Positions 48,108 through 56,179 of a stretch of 64,000 nucleotides of DNA are shown here, piece by piece. Source of the DNA: Mesorhizobium erdmanii USDA 3471 (GTDB lineage: Bacteria; Pseudomonadota; Alphaproteobacteria; Rhizobiales; Rhizobiaceae); NCBI RefSeq assembly GCF_000472705.1, contig NZ_AXAE01000016.1, forward strand, positions 124,001 to 188,000, read 5' to 3'. Within the stretch, counting starts at the first letter, position 1; the number at the start of each line of letters is the position of its first letter. A program made the translations under genes and the position numbers. Under the pieces are notes generated by a model, which worked only from the letters and a program-made list of their open reading frames with translations, ran no database searches and was not told where the DNA came from.

Positions 48108-49787
48108 TCAAAGCTCAGCAAGATCGCCCAACGAATCAATTAACGGCTGGATCTCACTTCCGTAATTCTTCCATCGCCTCACGGATGACTTGTATATCGG
48201 TTGACGAACCTGCCACCTGCTGTAGGTATTTACCGAGCTATCCCTCTCAAAAAAACGCAGACAGGCATCGTCCCAGAGCAGTCCGAGATAATCCATGAGC
48301 CGGCGAGACTGCTCCTCCTGATTTTCGATCAGCGTCTCATAGCAATTTTCGAAAATACGTCCGGGGAAAACCCTCTGCCAATGGCGCATCAAGCGATCAT
48401 ATTCCCTGTAGTAAAGTCCCAGCGTTTGAAGATCGGCACTGTAGCTGTGGGCTTTACTGAATTGCAGGACGAAGCAGGAGATGCAATTGTCAATGGCATC
48501 GCGGCGGCAATGAATGATACGCGCATTGGGGAAGAGAAGGAAGATGAGGCCGATCAGCTCGAAGTTGTGAGGCATCTTGTCGACTATACGAACGGCATCT
48601 GGTGCTCGCTCCCGCAGATAGGCAAGATGCTCCTCGGCTAAAGCCCTGGCCAGATCGTCAGTATTGTCGCTATCAATTCGCCGATGTTCACGCCGAAGCG
48701 GTTGCCGAGGCCAATACCCCATCGCTATTCGTCTAAGCTTGCTGAGCTCGCCCGCGCCATGGACATCGGGATGGCTGGCACAAATCTGCTCCGTCAGCGT
48801 CGTGCCCGAGCGAGGCATGCCGACAACGAATACCGGCACCTCCGAGGAATTGCCATAAGCGGCCATTGACGCCATCAGTTCCGGCGTGAACGTTTCGATC
48901 ATGGCATCGACCCAACGACGGTAGTTTTCCAAGTCGAATTTATGACCGGTAGCTTGATTTGCCTTCTTGAAGTGCTCCATCGCCTCCTTGTAGCGACCAA
49001 TGTCATTGAGCACTTTCCCGGCCGCGTGATGAAGCGCTGCCGCACTCTCCGACCCGTGATCCGGGTCTCGAAGCTCTGCCAGGATTGCTGCGAGTTCCGG
49101 CGGCTCTTCCCTGTATTTCCGCGTATGTACAAGTGCGTTATACGCAGCCGGTAAAGAGATGCGCCGTTCTATCGCATTTTTCAGATGAACCGCCGCTTCG
49201 TCCATACGTCCGAGGCCTGAAAGTGCGTGGGACAGCCCCATCCGGGCCGAAGAATGATCTGGCGCGAGTTTCAGCGCCTTCTCGAACAGCGGTAGCGCCA
49301 TTTCCGCCTTGTCGAACGCGTTGTACGCATCACCCAAGGAGCACAGCGCTTCTACCAGATCCGGCTTGATGGCCAAGGCGTACTCAATGTGCCGGATCGC
49401 AGGCGAAAACTCGCTCACCTTGAGATAGGCTTCCCCCAAGCTAAGGTGGTAAAAGGGGTTACGAGGCTCTGCTCGCACCGCTCGAGCAAAATACCGCAAA
49501 GCCTTTTCGTCATCGAACCCGAGCCCCATCGTCCCCAGCATATACAGCGCTAGCGGATGTTCGGGCGTCCGCGCCAGAACCGTGAGGCAAAGTTCCTCGG
49601 CTTCGGGCAGTTGTTCGGCCTACCGCAGTTCCAGGGCCTGCCTCAACAGCATGTCGTCAGCATGCGTGCGGGACATGGCGATCGTTGGCGGTTGGGCTTT
49701 CGGAAGCGCGGCTGTCAGCGATACAGCCTTCTTCGCCGATTGGGTCTTGAGGTGCTTTGCCCAAGCGGGCGGCAGTCGGTTGCTCAT
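48108..49787 (-). pseudogene. TPR-sulfotransferase with in-frame amber codon
   Basis: Reading from ATG 49787 (after GAGACAGG) gives MSNRLPPAWAKHLKTQSAKK and continues in one frame to 48108, except for a TAG at 49622-49620 (codon 56) between RQALELR and AEQLPEAEELCL. The N-terminal ~270 residues are tetratricopeptide repeats. The C-terminal part is a sulfotransferase with PAPS-binding VGMPRSGTTLTEQ and a 3'-phosphate segment near RIIHCRRDAIDNCISC. Without the stop the protein would be 559 aa. An internal start (for example ATG 49541) has no ribosome site but would still give a 477-aa protein with the full catalytic domain, so partial function is possible. Confidence 0.8.
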
Positions 49788-49943
49788 CCTGTCTCGCTAG
49801 CAAAAGGGTGCGGGAGAATCCAGCAAATCCGACGTGATGCCGGCTTTCCAGGCACGCCACATTCCCTGCCGGCGGCTCCTCCGAGCTTGCGCCAGCCATC
49901 TGGTCACGCTAGCAAGAAGTCCCTTTCCACGCGAGCTTCCGCC

Positions 49944-51056
49944 ATGCGTCCGCGCCCTCCCCTCTCCCCGCTCATCGCAGCGCTGCCCTCGACCGTGCCG
50001 TTTGTCGGCCCGGAAGCGCAGGAGCGCGAACGCGGGCGGGCTTTTCGCGCCCGCATCGGTGCCAATGAGAGCAGTTTTGGTCCTTCGCCGCGCGTCATCG
50101 CCCGCATGGAGAGTGTCGCGCGCGACCAATGGATGTATTGCGATCCCGACAATTTCGATCTGAAGGTCGCGGCTGCCGCGCATCACGACGTGGCCGTCGA
50201 GAACGTCGTTGTCGGCGAAGGCATCGACGGCCTGCTCAGCCTGGTCGCGCGCATGTATGTGGCGCCCGGCGATGCCGTGGTCACCTCGCTCGGCGCCTAT
50301 CCGACCTTCAACTTCCATATCGCCGGCGTCGGCGGGCGGCTGGTGACCGTCGCTTACGAGAACGATCGCGAGAGCCTGGATGGTTTGCTCGCGGCGGCCG
50401 TCAGGGAAAAGGCACCTCTGGTCTATCTGTCCAACCCGGACAACCCGATGGGCAGTTGGTGGGAAGCGGGCGAAATCATCCGCTTCATCGAGGCGCTGCC
50501 GGAGACCACGATGCTGGTGCTCGACGAGGCCTATGGCGAACTGGGTCCGGCCTCGGCCCTGCCGCCGATCGATATTTCCCGGCCGAATGTCATCCGCATG
50601 CGAACCTTTTCAAAGGCTTATGGGCTTGCCGGCATACGCTGCGGCTATGCCGTAGCGGAGGCGGAAGTGATCCGCGACTTCGAAAAAATCCGCAACCATT
50701 ACGGCGTCAGCCGCATGGCGCAGATTGCCGGCGTCGAGGCACTCGCCGACCAGGCCTATCTCGAGACGGTGGTGGCGCGGGTGGCTGCCGGGCGCCGGCG
50801 CATCGCTGAGATCGCCCAGCAGAACGGTTTGACGCCGCTGGCCTCCGCAACCAATTTCGTCACCATCGATTGCGGCCAAGACGGCGCCTTCGCGTTGAAG
50901 ATACTGCAGGGGCTGTTGTCGCGCGACGTGTTCATCCGCAAGCCGATGGCGCCGGGGCTCGACCGCTGCATCCGCGTCAGCGTCGGCCTCGACCACGAGC
51001 TGGATATTTTTGCCGAGGAACTGCCTGGCGCGCTGGCGGCGGCGCGGGGGAACTAG
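49944..51056 (+). CDS. HisC-like PLP-dependent aminotransferase
   Basis: 370 aa, fold type I. RIGANESSFGPSP begins the class, SNPDNPMGSWW is the cofactor pocket, VLDEAYGE holds the PLP-binding Asp, and TFSKAYGLAGIRCGYA carries the Schiff-base Lys. It resembles histidinol-phosphate aminotransferase, but such paralogues often act on other amino acids. The open frame extends 129 codons upstream into the region opposite the sulfotransferase gene, without support; ATG 49944 is chosen. Its TAG shares the palindrome CTAG with the convergent MarR stop. Confidence 0.88.
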   Translation: MRPRPPLSPLIAALPSTVPFVGPEAQERERGRAFRARIGANESSFGPSPRVIARMESVARDQWMYCDPDNFDLKVAAAAHHDVAVENVVVGEGIDGLLSLVARMYVAPGDAVVTSLGAYPTFNFHIAGVGGRLVTVAYENDRESLDGLLAAAVREKAPLVYLSNPDNPMGSWWEAGEIIRFIEALPETTMLVLDEAYGELGPASALPPIDISRPNVIRMRTFSKAYGLAGIRCGYAVAEAEVIRDFEKIRNHYGVSRMAQIAGVEALADQAYLETVVARVAAGRRRIAEIAQQNGLTPLASATNFVTIDCGQDGAFALKILQGLLSRDVFIRKPMAPGLDRCIRVSVGLDHELDIFAEELPGALAAARGN

Positions 51057-51583
51057 GCTATTTCGGAGCGCTCAGATGCTGGCGCTCCGCCCAGCAACTG
51101 CCTGGCGCGCGCCAATATATCCGACAACTCGGCGGCTTCCTCGTCGCCCAGATCCGCAGTCAGGCGGGCGACATCGCGATCCGCGGCCGCCTGGAGTGCG
51201 GCGAGCGCAGCCTGACCGCGTAAGGTAAGGGCGAGGAGACGCCGGCGCGAAGCATCGGGGCCGGCACGCGCGTCTATCAGGCCGGCGGCAGAGAATTTTC
51301 GAAGGATTCTCATGATGTAGGCCGGATCCAGCCGGAGTTCCCGGGCGATATCGGACACGGCTGGTGCGAAATCGATTTGAAGCGCCCGCGCCAGAAAGCC
51401 TGCCGGACCGCCAGGATTGGCGGCAAAATGGCCAGGTCGTCGGCCCAGTTCGAACAGCACCCGCGCCTCGGTCAGCGTGTAGGCGCTGTGCGTCAAGGTC
51501 TCGTCGAGCAGCCCGATCAGGCCGGTATAGAACCGGTTGAAGCCACGGATATTGCTGACCAAAGCTTTCCGATCTTCTGGCAT
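51053..51583 (-). CDS. MarR-family regulator
   Basis: 176 aa. The winged helix lies at ~70-135: SDIARELRLDPAYIMRILRK (recognition) and GLIDARAGPDASRRRLLALT (wing). A C-terminal helix with ELSDILARARQLLGG aids dimerisation. A perfect 13-bp palindrome 48 bases upstream overlaps a TTGACT hexamer and suggests autoregulation. It is divergent from acylphosphatase 184 bp away. The ligand is unknown; some similar proteins are fused to a GNAT domain, but this one is not. Confidence 0.85.
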   Translation of the reverse strand: MPEDRKALVSNIRGFNRFYTGLIGLLDETLTHSAYTLTEARVLFELGRRPGHFAANPGGPAGFLARALQIDFAPAVSDIARELRLDPAYIMRILRKFSAAGLIDARAGPDASRRRLLALTLRGQAALAALQAAADRDVARLTADLGDEEAAELSDILARARQLLGGAPASERSEIA

Positions 51584-51630
51584 GTCAGACGCCCAGGAAG
51601 GTTGCCACGTGCCGGATCATCGCAAAAAAG

Positions 51631-51643
51631 TTGACTTAGTCAA
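51631..51643. promoter_or_regulatory. Candidate MarR operator overlapping a -35 element
   Basis: TTGACT-T-AGTCAA, perfect 6-bp arms. On the minus strand TTGACT could be the -35 of the marR gene with ATGATC after 17 bases. Its place between marR and acylphosphatase fits control of both. Confidence 0.55.
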
Positions 51644-51767
51644 TTATTTTTTGGGGCGAGCCAGCTATTCACGCACACACCTAGCTAGCTCATATTCGAT
51701 ACCCTCCCCCCCTCATGCCGGTTGCCTTCGCTCGATCCTGCGCCAGACTCTATGCAAGGAGCGCGCC

Positions 51768-52052
51768 ATGAACGATCGGAAAAGGGCGGTGCAGGCCCGC
51801 GTATACGGCAAGGTGCAGGGCGTCGGCTACAGGATCTGGGCGCGAGGCGAGGCGACGGGATTTGGGCTGGTGGGCTGGGTGCGCAACGAGAGAGACGGTT
51901 CTGTAACGGCATGGCTTGCCGGCGCCGACGCCGCGGTTTCCGTCATGATCGAACGTCTTTGGCAAGGCCCGCAGGGCGCTTCGGTCGCACGGATCGATGT
52001 CGACGAGATCGAGACCTGGACCGCGCCTGGCGACTTCAGGGTCGTCGCTTAA
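51768..52052 (+). CDS. Acylphosphatase
   Basis: 94 aa, normal size. It hydrolyses acyl phosphates. VQARVYGKVQGVGYRIW has the catalytic Arg and phosphate loop, and VGWVRNERDGSV the catalytic Asn. AAGGAG lies at Shine-Dalgarno distance from ATG 51768, which rules out the longer open frame. The TetR gene follows after 84 bases. Confidence 0.93.
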   Translation: MNDRKRAVQARVYGKVQGVGYRIWARGEATGFGLVGWVRNERDGSVTAWLAGADAAVSVMIERLWQGPQGASVARIDVDEIETWTAPGDFRVVA

Positions 52053-52097
52053 GCGCATTCGCGCCACTTGAATTCGACGGGCACCCTTGAATTAATT

Positions 52098-52105
52098 GAA
52101 CGTTC
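52098..52105. promoter_or_regulatory. Candidate TetR operator
   Basis: GAACGTTC in an AT-rich setting (AATTGAACGTTCGTTTTATT), 31 bases before the TetR ATG. The short palindrome resembles sites of fatty-acid and branched-chain-acid TetR regulators; assignment is inference. Confidence 0.4.
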
Positions 52106-52136
52106 GTTTTATTATCCTCGCCCTAACGAGGCTGGT

Positions 52137-52796
52137 ATGGCGCGCACCACGGGATCCGACGGCGAACGAACCGAAGCGGCTGTCCGCGAAGCGGCGGTCA
52201 ACCTGATCGCGCGCTACGGCTACGAGGCAATGTCGATGCGCCAGCTGGCCTCCGAGGTCGGCGTGCAGGCGGCCGCGCTCTACCGCTATTTCCCGACCAA
52301 GGAAGACCTGCTGTTCACCCTGATGCGCGAGCACATGCAGGGGCTTCGCGAGGCCTGGGAACGCATCAAGCCAACCGGCGCCGATCCGACGCAGCAGCTT
52401 GCGGCCTATCTGCGCAATCACATCGCTTTCCACATCGAGCGCCGGCACGCCACGCACGTCTCGAACATGGAGTTGCGCAGCCTGTCGCCCGACAGGCTGA
52501 CACAGATCCTGCGCATGCGCACGGCCTATGAGAAGGAACTGCGCGGCATCCTGCGTGATGGCGCCGAAGCGGGTATCTTCAACGTCGAGGACACCGGCCT
52601 GACGGCCATGGCGCTGATCCAGATGATGACCGGCGTCATCGTGTGGTTCCGGCCCGGCGAGCGGCTTTCGGTCCCTGAAGTAACGGCGACATATCTTTCA
52701 ATGACAATGCGGCTCGTCGGCGCGAAGATCGCTGACAGCGCCGCGCGTCCATCGGACGCACAAAGGACGCTGTCCCACTTTAGTTTTCGCGCATGA
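52137..52796 (+). CDS. TetR/AcrR-family regulator of the ivd-mcc cluster
   Basis: 219 aa. The N-terminal HTH reads AAVNLIARYGYEAMSMRQLA and EVGVQAAALYRYFPTKEDLL. The C-terminal ligand domain (IAFHIERRHATHVSNMELRS) resembles TetR proteins that sense acyl-CoAs. It lies 54 bases upstream of ivd in the same direction, and repeat D overlaps its TGA. Control of leucine/isovalerate catabolism is likely from position. GAGG precedes ATG 52137; the frame upstream is open but unsupported. Confidence 0.85.
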   Translation: MARTTGSDGERTEAAVREAAVNLIARYGYEAMSMRQLASEVGVQAAALYRYFPTKEDLLFTLMREHMQGLREAWERIKPTGADPTQQLAAYLRNHIAFHIERRHATHVSNMELRSLSPDRLTQILRMRTAYEKELRGILRDGAEAGIFNVEDTGLTAMALIQMMTGVIVWFRPGERLSVPEVTATYLSMTMRLVGAKIADSAARPSDAQRTLSHFSFRA

Positions 52797-52836
52797 TCCC
52801 TTCCGAAAATCGAAGTCGATTTTCGGGGTCATGCGC
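52789..52836 (+). repeat. Rhizobiales-type palindromic repeat, copy D
   Basis: Outer arms GCGCATGA / TCATGCGC are perfect, and inner CCGAAAATCGA / TCGATTTTCGG form a perfect stem. It overlaps the TetR stop codon and ends 14 nt before the ivd ATG, with the ribosome site (GGAGGAAAA) directly after it. Confidence 0.85.
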
Positions 52837-52850
52837 CACGGAGGAAAAGC

Positions 52851-54014
52851 ATGTACACGAACACGCTCAGCTTCGGGCATGACGAGGATATCGAGGCGCT
52901 GCGCGATCTGGTGCGGCGCTTCGCACAGGACAAAATCGCGCCGATCGCCGGTGATATCGATCGACAAAACGAATTTCCGGCACATCTGTGGCGCGAGCTC
53001 GGCGGGCTCGGCCTGCTCGGCATCACCGCCGATCCCGATTTCGGCGGCAGCGGCATGGGCTATCTCGCCCACGTGATCGCGGTGGAAGAGATTTCCCGCG
53101 CCTCGGCTTCGGTCGGCCTCTCCTACGGCGCCCATTCCAACCTGTGCGTCAACCAGATCAACCGCTGGGCTACGCCGGCGCAGAAGGAGAAATTCCTGCC
53201 GCCGCTCTGCTCGGGCGAACGCGTCGGCGCGCTGGCGATGTCGGAATCCGGCGCCGGCTCCGACGTCGTCTCGCTCAAGCTGCGCGCCGAAAAGCGCAAT
53301 GACCGCTATGTGCTCAACGGCACCAAGATGTGGATCACCAACGGGCCGGACGCCGACACGCTGGTCGTCTACGCCAAGACCGATCCGGAGCGGAAGTCGC
53401 GCGGCATCACCGCCTTCATCGTCGAGAAGGCGATGACAGGGTTCTCCGTGGCGCAAAAACTCGACAAGCTCGGCATGCGCGGCTCCAACACCGGGGAGTT
53501 GGTATTCGCAGATGTCGAAGTGCCGTTCGACAATGTGCTGCATGAGGAAGGGCGCGGCGTCGAGGTGCTGATGTCGGGCCTCGACTATGAGCGCACCGTG
53601 CTTGCCGGCGGCCCGATCGGCCTGATGGCCGCGTGCCTCGACGTGGCGATCCCCTACGTCCACGAACGCAAGCAGTTCGGCCAGCCGATCGGCGAGTTCC
53701 AGCTCGTGCAAGGCAAGCTGGCCGACATGTACACGGTGATGAACGCCGCGCGCGCCTATGTCTATGCCGTCGCCGCCGCCTGTGATCGCGGCCAGACCAC
53801 CCGCAAGGACGCCGCCGGCTGCGTGCTGTTTGCCGCCGAAAAGGCAACGCAGATGGCGCTCGACGCCCTCCAACTGCTTGGCGGCAACGGCTATATCAAC
53901 GACTATCCGACCGGCCGGCTGTTGCGCGATGCCAAGCTTTACGAAATCGGCGCCGGCACGAGCGAAATCCGGCGCTGGCTTATCGGCCGCGAGATCATGG
54001 CGGAGGGGGTATAG
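52851..54014 (+). CDS. ivd: Isovaleryl-CoA dehydrogenase
   Basis: 387 aa acyl-CoA dehydrogenase. It oxidises isovaleryl-CoA to 3-methylcrotonyl-CoA in leucine breakdown using [23 protein letters not shown] and [18 protein letters not shown] are the FAD/substrate regions. The catalytic Glu is at 247 in [12 protein letters not shown], the position used by isovaleryl-CoA dehydrogenase rather than by most family members. [20 protein letters not shown] is near the C-terminus. It starts the ivd-mccB-mccA run; mccB follows by one base. Confidence 0.93.
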   Translation: MYTNTLSFGHDEDIEALRDLVRRFAQDKIAPIAGDIDRQNEFPAHLWRELGGLGLLGITADPDFGGSGMGYLAHVIAVEEISRASASVGLSYGAHSNLCVNQINRWATPAQKEKFLPPLCSGERVGALAMSESGAGSDVVSLKLRAEKRNDRYVLNGTKMWITNGPDADTLVVYAKTDPERKSRGITAFIVEKAMTGFSVAQKLDKLGMRGSNTGELVFADVEVPFDNVLHEEGRGVEVLMSGLDYERTVLAGGPIGLMAACLDVAIPYVHERKQFGQPIGEFQLVQGKLADMYTVMNAARAYVYAVAAACDRGQTTRKDAAGCVLFAAEKATQMALDALQLLGGNGYINDYPTGRLLRDAKLYEIGAGTSEIRRWLIGREIMAEGV

Positions 54015-54015
54015 A

Positions 54016-55623
54016 ATGGCCATCTTGCAGACCCAGATCTCCCCCTCCTCAGACACCTTTCGCGCCAACGCCGAGCGGATGCGCGCGCTGGTGGCCGACA
54101 TCGCCGAAAAGGCCGCGAGCGTCGAGCGCGGCGGCTCGGACGAGGCGCGCGAGCGCCACATTTCGCGCGGCAAGCTGCTGCCGCGCGAGCGCCTGGCGCA
54201 ATTGCTCGACACCGGCTCGCCCTTCCTCGAGATCGGCCAGTTTGCGGCGTGGTCGATGTATGGCGAGGAGATTTCCTCGGCCGGCATGATCGCCGGCGTT
54301 GGCCGTGTCGAAGGCACCGAGGTGATGGTCGTCGTCAACGATGCCACGGTGAAGGGAGGCACCTACTACCCGCTGACGGTGAAGAAGCATCTGCGCGCGC
54401 AAGAGATCGCGCTGCAGAACAATCTGCCCTGCATCTATCTGGTCGACAGCGGCGGCGCCAACCTGCCCAACCAGGACGAGGTGTTTCCCGATCGCGAGCA
54501 TTTCGGCCGCATCTTCTACAACCAGGCCAACATGTCGGCCGCCGGCATTCCACAGATCGCCTGCGTCATGGGTTCCTGCACCGCGGGCGGCGCCTACGTG
54601 CCGGCGATGTCGGACGAGACGATCATGGTGCGCAACCAGGCGACCATTTTTCTCGGCGGACCGCCGCTGGTGAAGGCGGCCACCGGCGAGGACGTCAGTG
54701 CCGAGGATCTGGGCGGGGCGGACGTCCACACAAGGCTTTCCGGCGTTGCCGACCATTATGCGATGGATGACGAACATGCGCTCGCCATCTGCCGCCGCAT
54801 CGTCAAAAACCTGAATCGGAACAAGACCGTAAGTCTAAACTTACAAAAATCGATTCCACCACTTCATCCGGAGGATGAGCTTTACGGCGTGGTGCCGACC
54901 GACCTGCGTCAGCCCTATGATGTGCGCGAGGTGATCGCGCGCCTCGCCGACGGATCCGAATTCGACGAGTTCAAGCAGAATTACGGCACCACGCTGATCA
55001 CCGGCTTTGCCCATCTCCACGGCATGCCGGTCGGTATCATCGCCAACAATGGCGTGCTGTTTTCCGAAAGCGCGCTGAAGGGCGCGCATTTCATCGAGCT
55101 GTGCTGCCAGCGCCGGATTCCGCTGGTATTCCTGCAGAACATCACCGGCTTCATGGTCGGCAGGAAATACGAGGCCGGCGGCATCGCCAAGGACGGCGCC
55201 AAGCTGGTGATGGCGGTTGCCACCGCGAGAGTACCGAAAGTGACGGTCATCATCGGCGGTTCGTTCGGTGCCGGCAATTATGGCATGTGCGGCCGGGCCT
55301 ATTCGCCGCGCTTCCTGTGGATGTGGCCGAATGCGCGCATCTCGGTGATGGGCGGCGAGCAGGCGGCGACCGTGCTCGCCATGGTCAAGCGCGAAGGCAT
55401 CGAGCGCAAAGGGGGCGAATGGAGCGCCGACGAGGAAGCGAAATTCAGGAAGCCGATCCTGATGAAATACGAGCATGAGGGCCATCCGCTCTACTCGTCC
55501 GCCCGCCTGTGGGATGACGGCATCATCGATCCGGCCAAGACGCGCGAAGTTCTGGCGCTCAGCCTGTCCGCCACGCTAAACGCCGAGACCGGGGAGACAC
55601 GCTTCGGCGTGTTCAGGATGTGA
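54016..55623 (+). CDS. mccB: Methylcrotonyl-CoA carboxylase, carboxyltransferase (beta) subunit
   Basis: 535 aa. It transfers CO2 from carboxybiotin to 3-methylcrotonyl-CoA. The two crotonase-like halves are present: [38 protein letters not shown] and [15 protein letters not shown] in the first; [20 protein letters not shown] and [20 protein letters not shown] in the second. GGAGGGGG in the end of ivd serves ATG 54016. A short AT-rich patch at ~54826-54865 encodes [11 protein letters not shown]. The open frame upstream of 54016 is inside ivd and not used. Confidence 0.95.
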   Translation: MAILQTQISPSSDTFRANAERMRALVADIAEKAASVERGGSDEARERHISRGKLLPRERLAQLLDTGSPFLEIGQFAAWSMYGEEISSAGMIAGVGRVEGTEVMVVVNDATVKGGTYYPLTVKKHLRAQEIALQNNLPCIYLVDSGGANLPNQDEVFPDREHFGRIFYNQANMSAAGIPQIACVMGSCTAGGAYVPAMSDETIMVRNQATIFLGGPPLVKAATGEDVSAEDLGGADVHTRLSGVADHYAMDDEHALAICRRIVKNLNRNKTVSLNLQKSIPPLHPEDELYGVVPTDLRQPYDVREVIARLADGSEFDEFKQNYGTTLITGFAHLHGMPVGIIANNGVLFSESALKGAHFIELCCQRRIPLVFLQNITGFMVGRKYEAGGIAKDGAKLVMAVATARVPKVTVIIGGSFGAGNYGMCGRAYSPRFLWMWPNARISVMGGEQAATVLAMVKREGIERKGGEWSADEEAKFRKPILMKYEHEGHPLYSSARLWDDGIIDPAKTREVLALSLSATLNAETGETRFGVFRM

Positions 55624-55755
55624 CGATGACCGCCATGGATGAGATCGTCCGCCCGCTCACAAAATTGCGAGCCGCCTTCGCAGTACTGGCGGCGACGGAG
55701 GATATTCGCTACGGCTTATGCTTTGGCGGCACCGTGCAATGGGGATTGGGTGGAA

Positions 55756-56130
55756 ATGAAACTGCAATATTTTCCGAAGGCATTCGCCTCAATACTTGCC
55801 GCACTTCTTATATTCTCGGCATCCGGCGCGGGCGCGGGCGTATCCCTGGCGGGAAGCGAAGGGGACAGGCGTTTCCCACCGTCTTTGAACGGCGACCCGA
55901 AGTCGCCATGCACCAAGGCATACAAAGCCTATGTCGCGGCCAGCGGCCATTCGGCCTACGCCACCACGCCGTATTCAAGAGTGGTCTCGCTCTACATCCT
56001 GTGCGGCGCGCGGCTGAATGCACCGTCGCAAAAGGTGGAGGAAGAACTGGCGATGAAATCCTGCCAGGCCACGCGCGCGCACTACAAGGTGACGAATGGC
56101 GGCGGCTGCGAGATCGCGGCGTCGAAGTAA
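55756..56130 (+). CDS. Small secreted cysteine-containing protein of unknown function
   Basis: 124 aa from ATG 55756. The signal peptide has the core ASILAALLIFSASGAGAG. The mature part holds four cysteines (SPCTKAY, YILCGARL, KSCQATR, GGCEIAA), which suggests two disulfides and a periplasmic or secreted place. It sits between mccB and mccA, where no carboxylase gene is expected. The 132 bases after mccB contain a further open frame with no ribosome site. No family is recognised. Confidence 0.65.
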   Translation: MKLQYFPKAFASILAALLIFSASGAGAGVSLAGSEGDRRFPPSLNGDPKSPCTKAYKAYVAASGHSAYATTPYSRVVSLYILCGARLNAPSQKVEEELAMKSCQATRAHYKVTNGGGCEIAASK

Positions 56131-56179
56131 GCAGGCGCCTGCCGAACTGGTGCCGCTTGCCGCGAAACGGGGAGGCTCC

